Origin: Chitinophaga caeni
GTDB taxonomy: Bacteria; Bacteroidota; Bacteroidia; Chitinophagales; Chitinophagaceae
Assembly: GCF_002557795.1 (NCBI RefSeq)
Contig: NZ_CP023777.1
Location: forward strand, 806,001-870,000
DNA: 64,000 nt
Direction: 5' to 3'
Position 1 is the stretch's first letter. Every line of letters begins with the position of its first letter. The notes beneath the pieces were generated by a model, which saw only the letters and a program-made list of their open reading frames with translations, was not told the origin of the DNA and did not search any database. This document shows, in pieces, positions 55,010 to 62,521 of the stretch. The translations under genes and the position numbers were made by a program.

Positions 55010-55683
55010 TTGTTCCTATTTTTGTATTTATTATGCTTATTTCCTTTGTTGTTGTTACTACCGCCTTTGAATTTGCTTCCTTGTTGGAAATTCTTGCGCT
55101 TGTTGCTGCCGCCTGAACCTGAAGAACGGTAATTATCGCCGCTACTGAAACTTGCGCTGCCCAGGCCGGTTTGATATTGCAACTGGCTGTCCGTGATGGC
55201 AGACAATTCAGTCCTAATAGCGTCATCATGAACATTTTCCTTATGCCAGTTAGCATAAGCCAGTTTCATGTAATTGCCGACGCATTGGGTAAAGCCTTCT
55301 TTCTTTTCCGGATCTTCTTCTTCTATGGCTTTCTTGATAACCATTTCCAGGTTCTTCCCGATATGCCGGAACTCCGGGTATTTTTTTGGGTACGGTAAAG
55401 GATCCGGTTTGGCCTTTAAAGATTCGCGGGTAGGGATGGGGTAAGGGGATTCCACATCCAGTTTAAAATCGGAGATCAAGAATAAATGATCCCATAATTT
55501 ATGGCGAAAGTCTTCGACATTTCTCAAGTGCGGGTTCAAAGTTCCCATCAACTCTATTAGCGCAAAAGCATTGCGTTGGCGCTGCTCCTTATCTTTGATG
55601 GACAGCAGAAATTCTACCATTTTCTGGATATTCCTGCCATACTCCCGCATAATTAAATGATTGCGTGTGGTATTATATTCCAT
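55006..55683 (-). CDS. DUF4290 domain protein
   Basis: A 225-residue cytoplasmic protein. The N-terminal ~165 residues match DUF4290 (NTTRNHLIMREYGRNIQKMV; NAFALIELMGTLNPHLRNVE; FRHKLWDHLFLISDFKLDVE), a family found in Bacteroidota directly upstream of murA. The last ~45 residues are a disordered Gly/Ser/Asn/Lys-rich tail. Function unknown. It overlaps the murA GTG start by 4 bp, so a role tied to cell-wall synthesis is possible. Confidence 0.9.
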   Translation of the reverse strand: MEYNTTRNHLIMREYGRNIQKMVEFLLSIKDKEQRQRNAFALIELMGTLNPHLRNVEDFRHKLWDHLFLISDFKLDVESPYPIPTRESLKAKPDPLPYPKKYPEFRHIGKNLEMVIKKAIEEEDPEKKEGFTQCVGNYMKLAYANWHKENVHDDAIRTELSAITDSQLQYQTGLGSASFSSGDNYRSSGSGGSNKRKNFQQGSKFKGGSNNNKGNKHNKYKNRNK

Positions 55684-55927
55684 TTGTAGTTATTATAACT
55701 ATAAAAAATATTAAATTTTTTGCTAAATGCTATTTCTTACGCAGAGGGGACAAATGTAAGCAGGGAAGGAATTCTTTATTTGCCCTAAGGTATATAATAG
55801 CCCTGGTAAGGGTGCAGTTTATTAATTGAACTGCAAACTTAACGAAAAATAGCAGAATATTTTCATTTTGCCAATAACCATACCACTTTATTGTAAATTT
55901 ATTTTTATACTCAAAACTTTTCATACC

Positions 55928-56713
55928 ATGAATTTATCATTGACAGGAAATCATGCGCTGATCTGCGGCAGTTCACAGGGCTTAGGTCTAGCTTCTGCAC
56001 AAGAAATCGCTTTATTGGGCGCTGATTGTACACTCGTGGCTAGAAATGAAGAAACGTTGAAAACGGCCCTGGCTTCACTTGATACATCGAAAGGACAACA
56101 ACATCGTTATTTTTCCATCGATTTTTCCAACCTTTCGGCCGTAAAAGAATGGATCCAATCTTTAGTGCAGGAAAAACCGGTACACATCCTGGTCAATAAT
56201 TCCGGTGGACCTGCCGGCGGGCCAATCACCGGGGCTCAACCTGAAGCCTTTCTCAATGCCTTCCAACAGCATGTGATCGTGAATCAATTATTGGTGCAGG
56301 CAGTCATTCCGGGAATGAAATCCAAAAAGTATGGGAGGATTATACAAATAATTTCCACCTCGGTTAAAGCCCCCATTAAAAACCTCGGCGTTTCTAATAC
56401 CATCCGCGCCGCCGTGGCCAACTGGGCAAAAACTTTAGCCGGGGAATTAGCACCCTACGGGATCACGGTCAACAATGTGCTGCCCGGCTCGATGACTACG
56501 GATCGATTATTCAGCTTATTCAAAGCGCAAGCAGCCGCTAGGCAGGTGGGAGAAAAGGAGATCGAGGCCGAATGGCTGAAGGAAATACCGATGGGGAGAT
56601 TCGGTGATCCAAGGGAGTTTGGCGCCGCCGTTGCTTTCCTAGCCAGCCCGGCCGGGAGCTATATTACGGGGATCAACCTCCCGGTAGATGGTGGACGCAG
56701 CCCAAGTTTATAA
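55928..56713 (+). CDS. SDR family oxidoreductase lacking the YxxxK motif
   Basis: A 261-residue short-chain dehydrogenase/reductase fold. The cofactor motif GSSQGLG is at residues 14-20 and NNSGG (90-94) is the usual NNAG. At the catalytic position, Ser143 is followed not by Tyr-x-x-x-Lys but by Ser156-x-x-x-Arg160 in GVSNTIRAAVANWAKTLAGE. A subgroup of SDRs shares this replacement, so the protein may bind NAD(P) without classic reductase chemistry or use other residues. Start ATG at 55928 is chosen since the longer frame adds non-conserved residues. It stands alone. Confidence 0.85.
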   Translation: MNLSLTGNHALICGSSQGLGLASAQEIALLGADCTLVARNEETLKTALASLDTSKGQQHRYFSIDFSNLSAVKEWIQSLVQEKPVHILVNNSGGPAGGPITGAQPEAFLNAFQQHVIVNQLLVQAVIPGMKSKKYGRIIQIISTSVKAPIKNLGVSNTIRAAVANWAKTLAGELAPYGITVNNVLPGSMTTDRLFSLFKAQAAARQVGEKEIEAEWLKEIPMGRFGDPREFGAAVAFLASPAGSYITGINLPVDGGRSPSL

Positions 56714-56719
56714 CTAGAT

Positions 56720-56760
56720 AAAAAAAGATCTTGCAAGGATATTACTACCTTGCAAGATCT
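56720..56760 (-). terminator. Terminator after tryptophan dioxygenase gene
   Basis: A perfect 13-bp stem (56726-56738 with 56748-56760), 9-nt loop, then a T-run on the minus strand. It lies between convergent genes and may serve both. Confidence 0.85.
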
Positions 56761-56775
56761 CGAAATACTTCGGCA

Positions 56776-57702
56776 TCAAATCACGATGTTCTTACCCCAA
56801 TCATCCAATTCGGCATCTGTCCAAATGTCTTTAAAGAACACGATACGCTTATTTTTAGGAGGTAAATACTGTTGCCAGTTAGTACCACCTGTTGCCGCGA
56901 TATCTTCCGGCTTTTTATGTAAATAGCGCACGGCAGATTTGTAATGCATCAATGGCCATTTAACATTGATGTTCAAATCATACTCTTTCAGCAGCGGCAG
57001 CAAGTTTTGTTGCGCATCCTTGGGCAATTTGGCAAAAGTAGCAGCCATGGTACGGCCTTCATACTTCGTGGCCAGTTCCAGGAACTCGTTCATGTACTTC
57101 GCTTCAAATTGACGCAATGTCAGCGTTTTCTTGCCCGTAGCTAATTCCGTAGCTCCTTTACGCCAGTAGATGTGTTCCAACACCGACTTCAAATCTTTCG
57201 TATTTACCGCCGGTCTTTCCGATTCATAAACGAGGTTGAGCAGGTCGGTAGAACAGATCTCGATCTTACGGAATTGTCCGCTTTGGAAGCCACTCGCCGG
57301 GAGCAATGCCATCCTGAACTGCAAGAATTGGTGTTTGTCCATCCCGTCTACCATGATCTCGAAAGAGTTAATCAGGTTGCGGAAATAATTGTTGATCCGC
57401 TTGATTTGGGTGGCAAAAATTTCTTCGGTTGGTTGGTCTGCGAGGCAAATTTGGTCGATGGCTTTCAACACAAGCTTGAAATACAGTTCCGTGATCTGGT
57501 GGTAAATAATAAAGATGCTTTCATCGGGGATGGGCGTGCGGGGATGTTGCAGGTTGAGCAATACATCCAGCTGGATGTAATCCCAATAGGTAAGATAATC
57601 TGCGTACAGGAGGCCGTCGAGGTACGACGACAGATCTTGGCCCATAGCGGCATACTTTTCTTCCAGCCGCTTGATTTTTTCGGCGATTTCAGTTGTAACC
57701 AT
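56776..57702 (-). CDS. kynA: Tryptophan 2,3-dioxygenase
   Basis: Heme enzyme opening the indole ring of L-tryptophan to N-formylkynurenine, the first step of the kynurenine pathway. The 308-residue protein shows YADYLTYWDYIQLDVLLNLQ, IIYHQITELYFKLVLKAID and FQFRMALLPASGFQSGQFRK-type substrate loop (QFLQFRMALLPASGFQSGQF). The C-terminus contains the TDO signature TGGTNWQQYLPP. Other kynurenine genes are not adjacent. An Lrp-type regulator lies directly upstream on the same strand and may control it. Confidence 0.95.
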   Translation of the reverse strand: MVTTEIAEKIKRLEEKYAAMGQDLSSYLDGLLYADYLTYWDYIQLDVLLNLQHPRTPIPDESIFIIYHQITELYFKLVLKAIDQICLADQPTEEIFATQIKRINNYFRNLINSFEIMVDGMDKHQFLQFRMALLPASGFQSGQFRKIEICSTDLLNLVYESERPAVNTKDLKSVLEHIYWRKGATELATGKKTLTLRQFEAKYMNEFLELATKYEGRTMAATFAKLPKDAQQNLLPLLKEYDLNINVKWPLMHYKSAVRYLHKKPEDIAATGGTNWQQYLPPKNKRIVFFKDIWTDAELDDWGKNIVI

Positions 57703-57805
57703 GGAACAAGATTAAGTAATTAACCTGTAATTACCAATGGTCACAGTTCATAGGCCCGGCAAATACAACCGGGCCATGGAACCTAATATCTTTACCTGGA
57801 ATAAA

Positions 57806-58273
57806 CTATTCTACTACGTTAATAGTACGGGTGAAGCTTTCTTCGAGGGAGATGAAAGTTTCGGTGCGTTCGATTCCTTTGATTTTTTGCAATTCATCGT
57901 GTAATACGCGGCGGAGCTGTGTAATATCTTTACATATGATCTCGGCCCACATGCTATAACTACCGGTTGTATAATTGAGGCGAACAATTTCGGGGATCTT
58001 GCGCAAATCACGGGCAACCCCGTCATACAAGGAGCTTTTTTCCAGGTAAATGCCGATAAACGCGATTACATCGTAACCGATCATTTTCAGATCTACCTGT
58101 AATTTAGTTCCTTTAGCTATACCCAGTTCTTGCAGCTTCTTCATTCTAACGTGGATCGTACCCCCGGAAACAAATAGCTTCTTACCGAGATCAGCGTATG
58201 AAATTTCCGCATTGGTCATCATCTCGCTGATGATCTGTAAATCAAGTTTGTCAATATTCAAATTGTGGCTCAT
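57806..58273 (-). CDS. Lrp/AsnC family transcriptional regulator
   Basis: A 155-residue DNA-binding protein. The N-terminal winged helix is typical (LDLQIISEMMTNAEISYADL, then VSGGTIHVRMKKLQELGIAK) and the C-terminal ~75 residues are the ligand-binding RAM domain (VDLKMIGYDVIAFIGIYLEK; VRLNYTTGSYSMWAEIIC). Such regulators sense amino acids. Its gene ends 103 bp upstream of tryptophan dioxygenase on the same strand, suggesting control of tryptophan catabolism. Confidence 0.9.
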   Translation of the reverse strand: MSHNLNIDKLDLQIISEMMTNAEISYADLGKKLFVSGGTIHVRMKKLQELGIAKGTKLQVDLKMIGYDVIAFIGIYLEKSSLYDGVARDLRKIPEIVRLNYTTGSYSMWAEIICKDITQLRRVLHDELQKIKGIERTETFISLEESFTRTINVVE

Positions 58274-58356
58274 TTTTACAATTTGTTTTTGAATGTTTTA
58301 AACCGTTATGCAAATATTTGAAAAATTTCGAAAATTGAAAAATTTTTCTTGAAAAA

Positions 58357-58388
58357 TTTGCAAGAAATAACCAATCTCTTTAGATTTG
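58357..58388 (+). promoter_or_regulatory. Consensus promoter of the giant-arm tRNA
   Basis: TTTG (58357-58360) and TAGATTTG (58381-58388) are separated by 20 bp, an exact match to the Bacteroidota pattern. Transcription would begin near 58394 and give a leader of about 68 nt before the mature tRNA 5' end. No plus-strand ORF follows before the tRNA, so this promoter belongs to it. Confidence 0.8.
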
Positions 58389-58461
58389 CATCAGATTCAT
58401 TGAAAAACGATAGTGATTTCAAAGCAATCATTTCTCACGCACAACGAATCATTATAAAAAT

Positions 58462-58607
58462 TGTGGGGTGATGAAATTGGCAGACATGCCCTCTTGTCTC
58501 GGGGGTGTGGAGCATAGGATAAACCTTCGCATAATGGGTTGACCACTAATCTTACTTGTGCCTGGGCTAACTACCACGTGGAGGTTCGACTCCTCCCCCT
58601 ACAGCCA
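58462..58607 (+). tRNA. tRNA with giant branched variable arm, anticodon GUC
   Basis: A 146-nt cloverleaf. Acceptor stem TGTGGGG/CCCTACA (58462-58468 with 58597-58603, one G-T pair), then discriminator G (58604) and encoded CCA (58605-58607). T8 G9, D stem ATG/CAT (58471-58473 with 58485-58487) with GG at 58479-58480. Anticodon stem CCCTC/GGGGG (58489-58493 with 58501-58505), loop TTGTCTC, anticodon GTC at 58496-58498. T arm GGAGG-TTCGACT-CCTCC (58580-58596). A15 (58476) and T48 (58579) fit a Levitt pair. The variable region is 58506-58579, about 74 nt, with stems 58507-58510/58574-58577, 58511-58513/58566-58568 and 58516-58518/58561-58563, and two inner hairpins. The D arm resembles tRNA-Leu. 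G73, GUC and C38 are Asp identity elements, but position 10 is A and position 37 is U, which is unusual. Identity is uncertain. Confidence 0.85.
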
Positions 58608-58615
58608 ATTTATCT

Positions 58616-58650
58616 AAAAGCCTGGGATTATAACATCCCAGGCTTTTTTT
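58616..58650 (+). terminator. Intrinsic terminator of the tRNA unit
   Basis: A perfect 13-bp stem (58616-58628 with 58635-58647), 6-nt loop and a T-run, starting 8 bp after the CCA end. It marks the tRNA as a monocistronic transcript. Confidence 0.9.
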
Positions 58651-58685
58651 ATTTTCCGCTAATGTAAGCATTAGCCCCCATATGG

Positions 58686-60287
58686 TCATCTTTCTAATAT
58701 TTTTAAATAAGTGGGATCCAAAGCATATACCGGTGCAAACTTAGGATCACCGGGGTTTTGCAATATTAAATAGGGTTTTAGCTCCGCGACGATCGCCATA
58801 GACTTTTCATACGCTTCAGGATGCCGGAACTTCACAGCCGGGTCGATTTCGATCGCATCTTCGAGGATATAGACCTTCTTTTGCCCTGCCAAAGTATTAC
58901 GGATATTCAACTTGGCTTTATCATAATGTTGCTCCAGCGAATAAACGGTTGCCGGCGTATTATAAGCAATATAGTTTAGCTTGCTACCGGCGCCTAGAGA
59001 CATTACCAAATCGCCCTGCGATGTATGTCCTTCCAGCCACCCGGTTTCGTGGACGATCAAATCGCCGGATTGCTTCCGGATCACTTGATATCCACCGAAA
59101 AAATTATGCAGACCGATGCAAAGCAGCATGGCCCAAGGTAAGAATACCCACTTGTCCCGCGGCAATTGCCCCACCCAGGAACTGATCAATAATACCATGG
59201 GCAACAACAGCATCGTCCAGGGTTCCGGGGAATTGGGGTCGAGGTATAGCAACATCATCGCGTAAATCCCGATCCATAAAACCAGGATGACCTGTGCAGT
59301 TAACAATTTTAACCGTTTCCGTTTCAAGAACACCAGGATCAAAGTTGCCAAGATACTCAGCACGGCCAAAATGGTGGTCACTACGGCAATCTTATTACCG
59401 ACAGGATTGGAATTAGCGGCATATACTTCTTCCGCGATAATATTTGCCGGGAAACGGTGATGAATAAACCCCGCGACCTTCTCAAATCCATATATAAAAC
59501 CGGTTGCCAAAATATTGGCCCCGATCACGAAAATGGTAACCAAAGGACTACCGTATGACTGGCTGGCGCCATCTAAAAAGAACTCCCTGAATGTCATATC
59601 GCCCGGGAATACGCTGTACACGGAATAATAACCTGCCAAAACAACCAAGAACCCCAAAATACCGTAAGCAAATGTAAATGACCATTGCCGCCTAATCAGC
59701 AACCAGAAGGGGAACGCAAAAAACAACGGGATCACGTTTGGCTTGTAAAACAATACGGATACCCCGGCCAGCACGCTGGTGATCAACAACCATTTCCTGG
59801 AACCCCGCTCCTTGGTCATACGCCACATACACAGAAAAACGAGGATAGACAATAAATTGGAAATGGCATATACTTCTGCTTCCACGGCATATCTCCAAAA
59901 GCCATAGCAGATCATTAATAAAACCGCACCCCAAACCGCGGTAGTTCTCTTTATATTAAATACATTATTCAACGTATAATAGACCAGCACGCAGGTAGCA
60001 GCACTACAGGCTGCGCTTACATAACACATGAATTTGTATACATCGGCATGCCAACCAAGCTGCCAGAAGAAAGTATGCGCAGCTTTCAAAAATGGCAAGA
60101 ATAGTAAATACCTGGATTGGAACAGCCGTTCCCATGAATTATCGCGGACCAGGTACGCATAATAAAATCCATCATCAGCCTCACTGCGGTTACCGGGAAA
60201 AGAAAGTAAAATGAAACATAATATTACTCCGAAAACAAGTAAGTATCTCCACCAATTATTTGAGGCCTGGTTACGTATGGGATGCAT
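58686..60287 (-). CDS. Polytopic membrane protein, GT-C-like
   Basis: A 533-residue inner-membrane protein with about ten predicted helices. The first helix (YLLVFGVILCFILLSF) is followed by an acidic pair in a loop (SEADDGFYYAY), the position and pattern of catalytic acidic residues in GT-C glycosyltransferases such as family 39. The C-terminal ~130 residues are soluble (LVMSLGAGSKLNYIAYNTPA), as in that class. A mannosyl- or arabinosyltransferase-like role is inference. It is convergent with the tRNA unit. Confidence 0.7.
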   Translation of the reverse strand: MHPIRNQASNNWWRYLLVFGVILCFILLSFPGNRSEADDGFYYAYLVRDNSWERLFQSRYLLFLPFLKAAHTFFWQLGWHADVYKFMCYVSAACSAATCVLVYYTLNNVFNIKRTTAVWGAVLLMICYGFWRYAVEAEVYAISNLLSILVFLCMWRMTKERGSRKWLLITSVLAGVSVLFYKPNVIPLFFAFPFWLLIRRQWSFTFAYGILGFLVVLAGYYSVYSVFPGDMTFREFFLDGASQSYGSPLVTIFVIGANILATGFIYGFEKVAGFIHHRFPANIIAEEVYAANSNPVGNKIAVVTTILAVLSILATLILVFLKRKRLKLLTAQVILVLWIGIYAMMLLYLDPNSPEPWTMLLLPMVLLISSWVGQLPRDKWVFLPWAMLLCIGLHNFFGGYQVIRKQSGDLIVHETGWLEGHTSQGDLVMSLGAGSKLNYIAYNTPATVYSLEQHYDKAKLNIRNTLAGQKKVYILEDAIEIDPAVKFRHPEAYEKSMAIVAELKPYLILQNPGDPKFAPVYALDPTYLKILER

Positions 60288-60429
60288 TCACAATTGTATT
60301 TGCGTGTAGCGTGAAGTAAAAGAAATTCAATATAAATTCCTATTTCTATTTGTTAATTACCCATTAATAGCTGCTAATTGGCAAAATGATACCGCGTATA
60401 CTTGTTTTATAAGTACTGAAATAATTAAG

Positions 60430-60437
60430 TAATTTTG
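60430..60437 (+). promoter_or_regulatory. -7 element 6 bp before the trmB start
   Basis: TAATTTTG matches TAnnTTTG and ends 6 bp before the ATG at 60444, predicting a leaderless mRNA for the trmB operon. The -33 region has no TTTG at the right distance. Confidence 0.45.
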
Positions 60438-60443
60438 CGCCCC

Positions 60444-61151
60444 ATGGGACAAAAGAAATTGCAACGATTCGCTGAAATAGAAACGTTCCCCAACGTTTTG
60501 ATCTACCCTGAAAACATGAAAGGGCGATGGAAGGAACATTTTAAGAACGATCATCCGCTAACCCTGGAGTTGGCTTGCGGGAAAGGCGACTACACCCTTG
60601 GTTTAGCCAGGATGTTTCCCGATCGTAATTTTATGGGCGTGGACCTGAAGGGAAACCGCATCTGGAAAGGCGCCAAATCGGCCTTGGATGAAGGTTTGCA
60701 AAACGTGGCTTTCTTACGTACCCAGATCGACAAGCTCGATAATTATTTTAATCCCGGCGAAGTAGCCGAAATATGGATCACTTTTCCCGATCCGTTTTTA
60801 CGTAATTCCAAAGCCAAGAAACGTTTGACGCATCCGAAATTCCTGGGTATATATCAAAAAGTATTAATACCCGGTGCTACCGTAAATCTCAAAACGGATT
60901 CACCGGAATTGTATGAATTTACCAAGGAAGTAGTTTCCGTGGTAAATTGCCCTTTATTGGAAGATATTCCGGATGTATATGCCCAACCAGCAATTGAACC
61001 CATACTAGATATTAAAACTTTTTACGAAAGAATGCATCTTGCCGATGGCAGAACCATTCGTTTTCTTAAATTTACATTACCGGGTGAACCGATAGATTGG
61101 AAAAAAATCAGACTCAGCACCGATGAAAAAGAAACTGGAGGAGGGGATTGA
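60444..61151 (+). CDS. trmB: tRNA (guanine-N7)-methyltransferase TrmB
   Basis: SAM-dependent enzyme that methylates G46 in the variable loop of type I tRNAs. The 235-residue protein shows LELACGKGDYTLGLARMFPD (SAM site), VDLKGNRIWKGAKSALDEG and the catalytic region EIWITFPDPFLRNSKAKKR. The ATG at 60444 is used; an upstream TTG overlaps the predicted promoter box. It overlaps the DUF5522 gene by 29 bp and heads a compact run of small genes. Confidence 0.95.
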   Translation: MGQKKLQRFAEIETFPNVLIYPENMKGRWKEHFKNDHPLTLELACGKGDYTLGLARMFPDRNFMGVDLKGNRIWKGAKSALDEGLQNVAFLRTQIDKLDNYFNPGEVAEIWITFPDPFLRNSKAKKRLTHPKFLGIYQKVLIPGATVNLKTDSPELYEFTKEVVSVVNCPLLEDIPDVYAQPAIEPILDIKTFYERMHLADGRTIRFLKFTLPGEPIDWKKIRLSTDEKETGGGD

Positions 61152-61314
61152 CTTTTATTATAACGGCGATGGCCTGATGGTATTGACAGCAAAATTTCAC
61201 TTGGAAAGAGGGCATTGCTGTGGTAACGGCTGTAAACATTGCCCGTATAATTATGAAAATGTTCCCGAGCCCAAAAAAACAAAGCTCCTCAACGACCGGC
61301 AAAAGCAAGGATAA
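61123..61314 (+). CDS. DUF5522 protein
   Basis: A 63-residue protein with the family core EGIDFYYNGDGLMVLTAKFH followed by LERGHCCGNGCKHCPYN. Four Cys in CCxxxCxxC spacing (CCGNGCKHC) suggest a metal or iron-sulfur site. Function unknown. It starts 29 bp inside the trmB 3' end in another frame and overlaps the next gene by 62 bp, so the three are translationally coupled. Confidence 0.88.
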   Translation: MKKKLEEGIDFYYNGDGLMVLTAKFHLERGHCCGNGCKHCPYNYENVPEPKKTKLLNDRQKQG

Positions 61315-61636
61315 AACCTCCTTCTTTGAAGCCGTATTCGAGGTGGCCAGGAAAATACCGAAAGGTCGCGTTAGTACTTACGGCGCCATTGCGGAAGCAA
61401 CTGGTTTGCGCATAACGCCGAGGATGGTAGGTTGGGCCATGCATGCCGCAGGTTCGGCAAAACCGAAAGTACCGGCGCATAGGGTTGTGAATAGGTTGGG
61501 GGAATTATCGGGCAAAGACCATTTCGAACAGCCCGGTTTAATGCAAGCTTTGTTAGAAGCCGAAGGGCTTACCGTGAAGGATGGCAAAATCCAACAGTTC
61601 AAAAAGTTTTACTGGGATCCGAATGAACATAAATGA
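61253..61636 (+). CDS. Alkyltransferase-like protein (MGMT family, PAHR variant)
   Basis: A 127-residue relative of O6-alkylguanine-DNA alkyltransferase, with the winged-helix DNA-binding part (GRVSTYGAIAEATGLRITPR, then MVGWAM). At the acceptor-Cys site it has PAHRVVN (Ala75) rather than PCHR, so it cannot accept alkyl groups; such proteins bind alkylated bases and recruit nucleotide-excision repair. The start is put at the ATG at 61253; a GTG at 61220 is possible. Its stop overlaps the next ATG as ATGA. Confidence 0.9.
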   Translation: MKMFPSPKKQSSSTTGKSKDKTSFFEAVFEVARKIPKGRVSTYGAIAEATGLRITPRMVGWAMHAAGSAKPKVPAHRVVNRLGELSGKDHFEQPGLMQALLEAEGLTVKDGKIQQFKKFYWDPNEHK

Positions 61637-62190
61637 AAGATAAAGGAAACGGCAGTAATCATCAATTAAAGGTAGTAAAGTATTCATCGACGAGCGGTAA
61701 TCAGTATACACAACAATACGATAGTATTTATCCACAATCTCCGTATATGTCGGTATTAAAGCTGAAATTGGATCAAGATCAACTAGTAGATGACTTTTTT
61801 GAGTCTACTTACTTGGTCGGGATTGTTTCTCCCGTGAGGGATTACCAACTTTGTTGGCAGGTTAACCGTGAGCTGGGATACCGTTTTAAGGTCAACAATA
61901 CCTTGGAGATTAACCTTACGAAAAATAACCGCCATTTTCACTTTACCGTTTACGAAGACCGGGAAAACATAAAATCCGTATCACACTATTTATATAATAA
62001 TCATTGCAAGGCCGAATTTTTAATGCCGGAACTAAAACACATTGATTATTTATGGCTGATAAAAGGCAATTATTACCAGGTTGATGATATCAAGAAATTG
62101 ATTGACCAGGTTCGTAAATTAGAATTCGTCCAGCTTGTTTCTATAGTGGATATAAAGGATTTAAGAAATAGAATGAACCTAATTTTTTAG
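61633..62190 (+). CDS. IPExxxVDY family protein
   Basis: A 185-residue cytoplasmic protein of a Bacteroidota-specific family named for a C-terminal signature, here present as MPELKHIDYLWLIKG. N-terminal ~50 residues are variable. Family members are often beside pyruvate kinase genes in this phylum, which is not the case here. Function unknown. It begins with an ATGA overlap with the alkyltransferase-like gene. Confidence 0.85.
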   Translation: MKDKGNGSNHQLKVVKYSSTSGNQYTQQYDSIYPQSPYMSVLKLKLDQDQLVDDFFESTYLVGIVSPVRDYQLCWQVNRELGYRFKVNNTLEINLTKNNRHFHFTVYEDRENIKSVSHYLYNNHCKAEFLMPELKHIDYLWLIKGNYYQVDDIKKLIDQVRKLEFVQLVSIVDIKDLRNRMNLIF

Positions 62191-62290
62191 TATCTTTTCC
62201 GTTCGTTTGATAAAGTATTGTATCTTTTTGATATAGATAGTATTTCGAATCCTTTTCCGATGGGATTCCTTCATCCCAAAATAATTCTTT

Positions 62291-62521
62291 ATGTGGCAAG
62301 AACAACGAGATCGCTTGTTTCGATCCTTTACGTTCAAGGACTTTAAAGAGGCGTTTGCCTTCATGACCAAGGTGGCTTTGATAGCCGAAAAGATGGATCA
62401 TCATCCCAATTGGTCGAATGTATATAACAAGGTAGAAATATCTTTATCTACCCACGATGCCGGGGATACTGTAACTGATAAGGATCGGCGCCTCGCGAAA
62501 GCGATCGATGAACTGGTTTAA
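62291..62521 (+). CDS. Pterin-4-alpha-carbinolamine dehydratase
   Basis: A 76-residue dehydratase that recycles 4a-hydroxy-tetrahydropterin after aromatic amino-acid hydroxylation. Motifs: [40 protein letters not shown] and [13 protein letters not shown], with the paired His of the active site. It is short (family ~95) because the N-terminal extension is reduced, but the core is complete. Its TAA overlaps the next ATG (TAATG), indicating coupling. Confidence 0.9.
   Translation: MWQEQRDRLFRSFTFKDFKEAFAFMTKVALIAEKMDHHPNWSNVYNKVEISLSTHDAGDTVTDKDRRLAKAIDELV

Noticed and set aside
58462..58607. tmRNA or intron-split tRNA as alternatives for the giant tRNA
   Set aside because: Too short for tmRNA and lacks a tag reading frame; group I/II introns are longer, and the anticodon loop is already complete without splicing.
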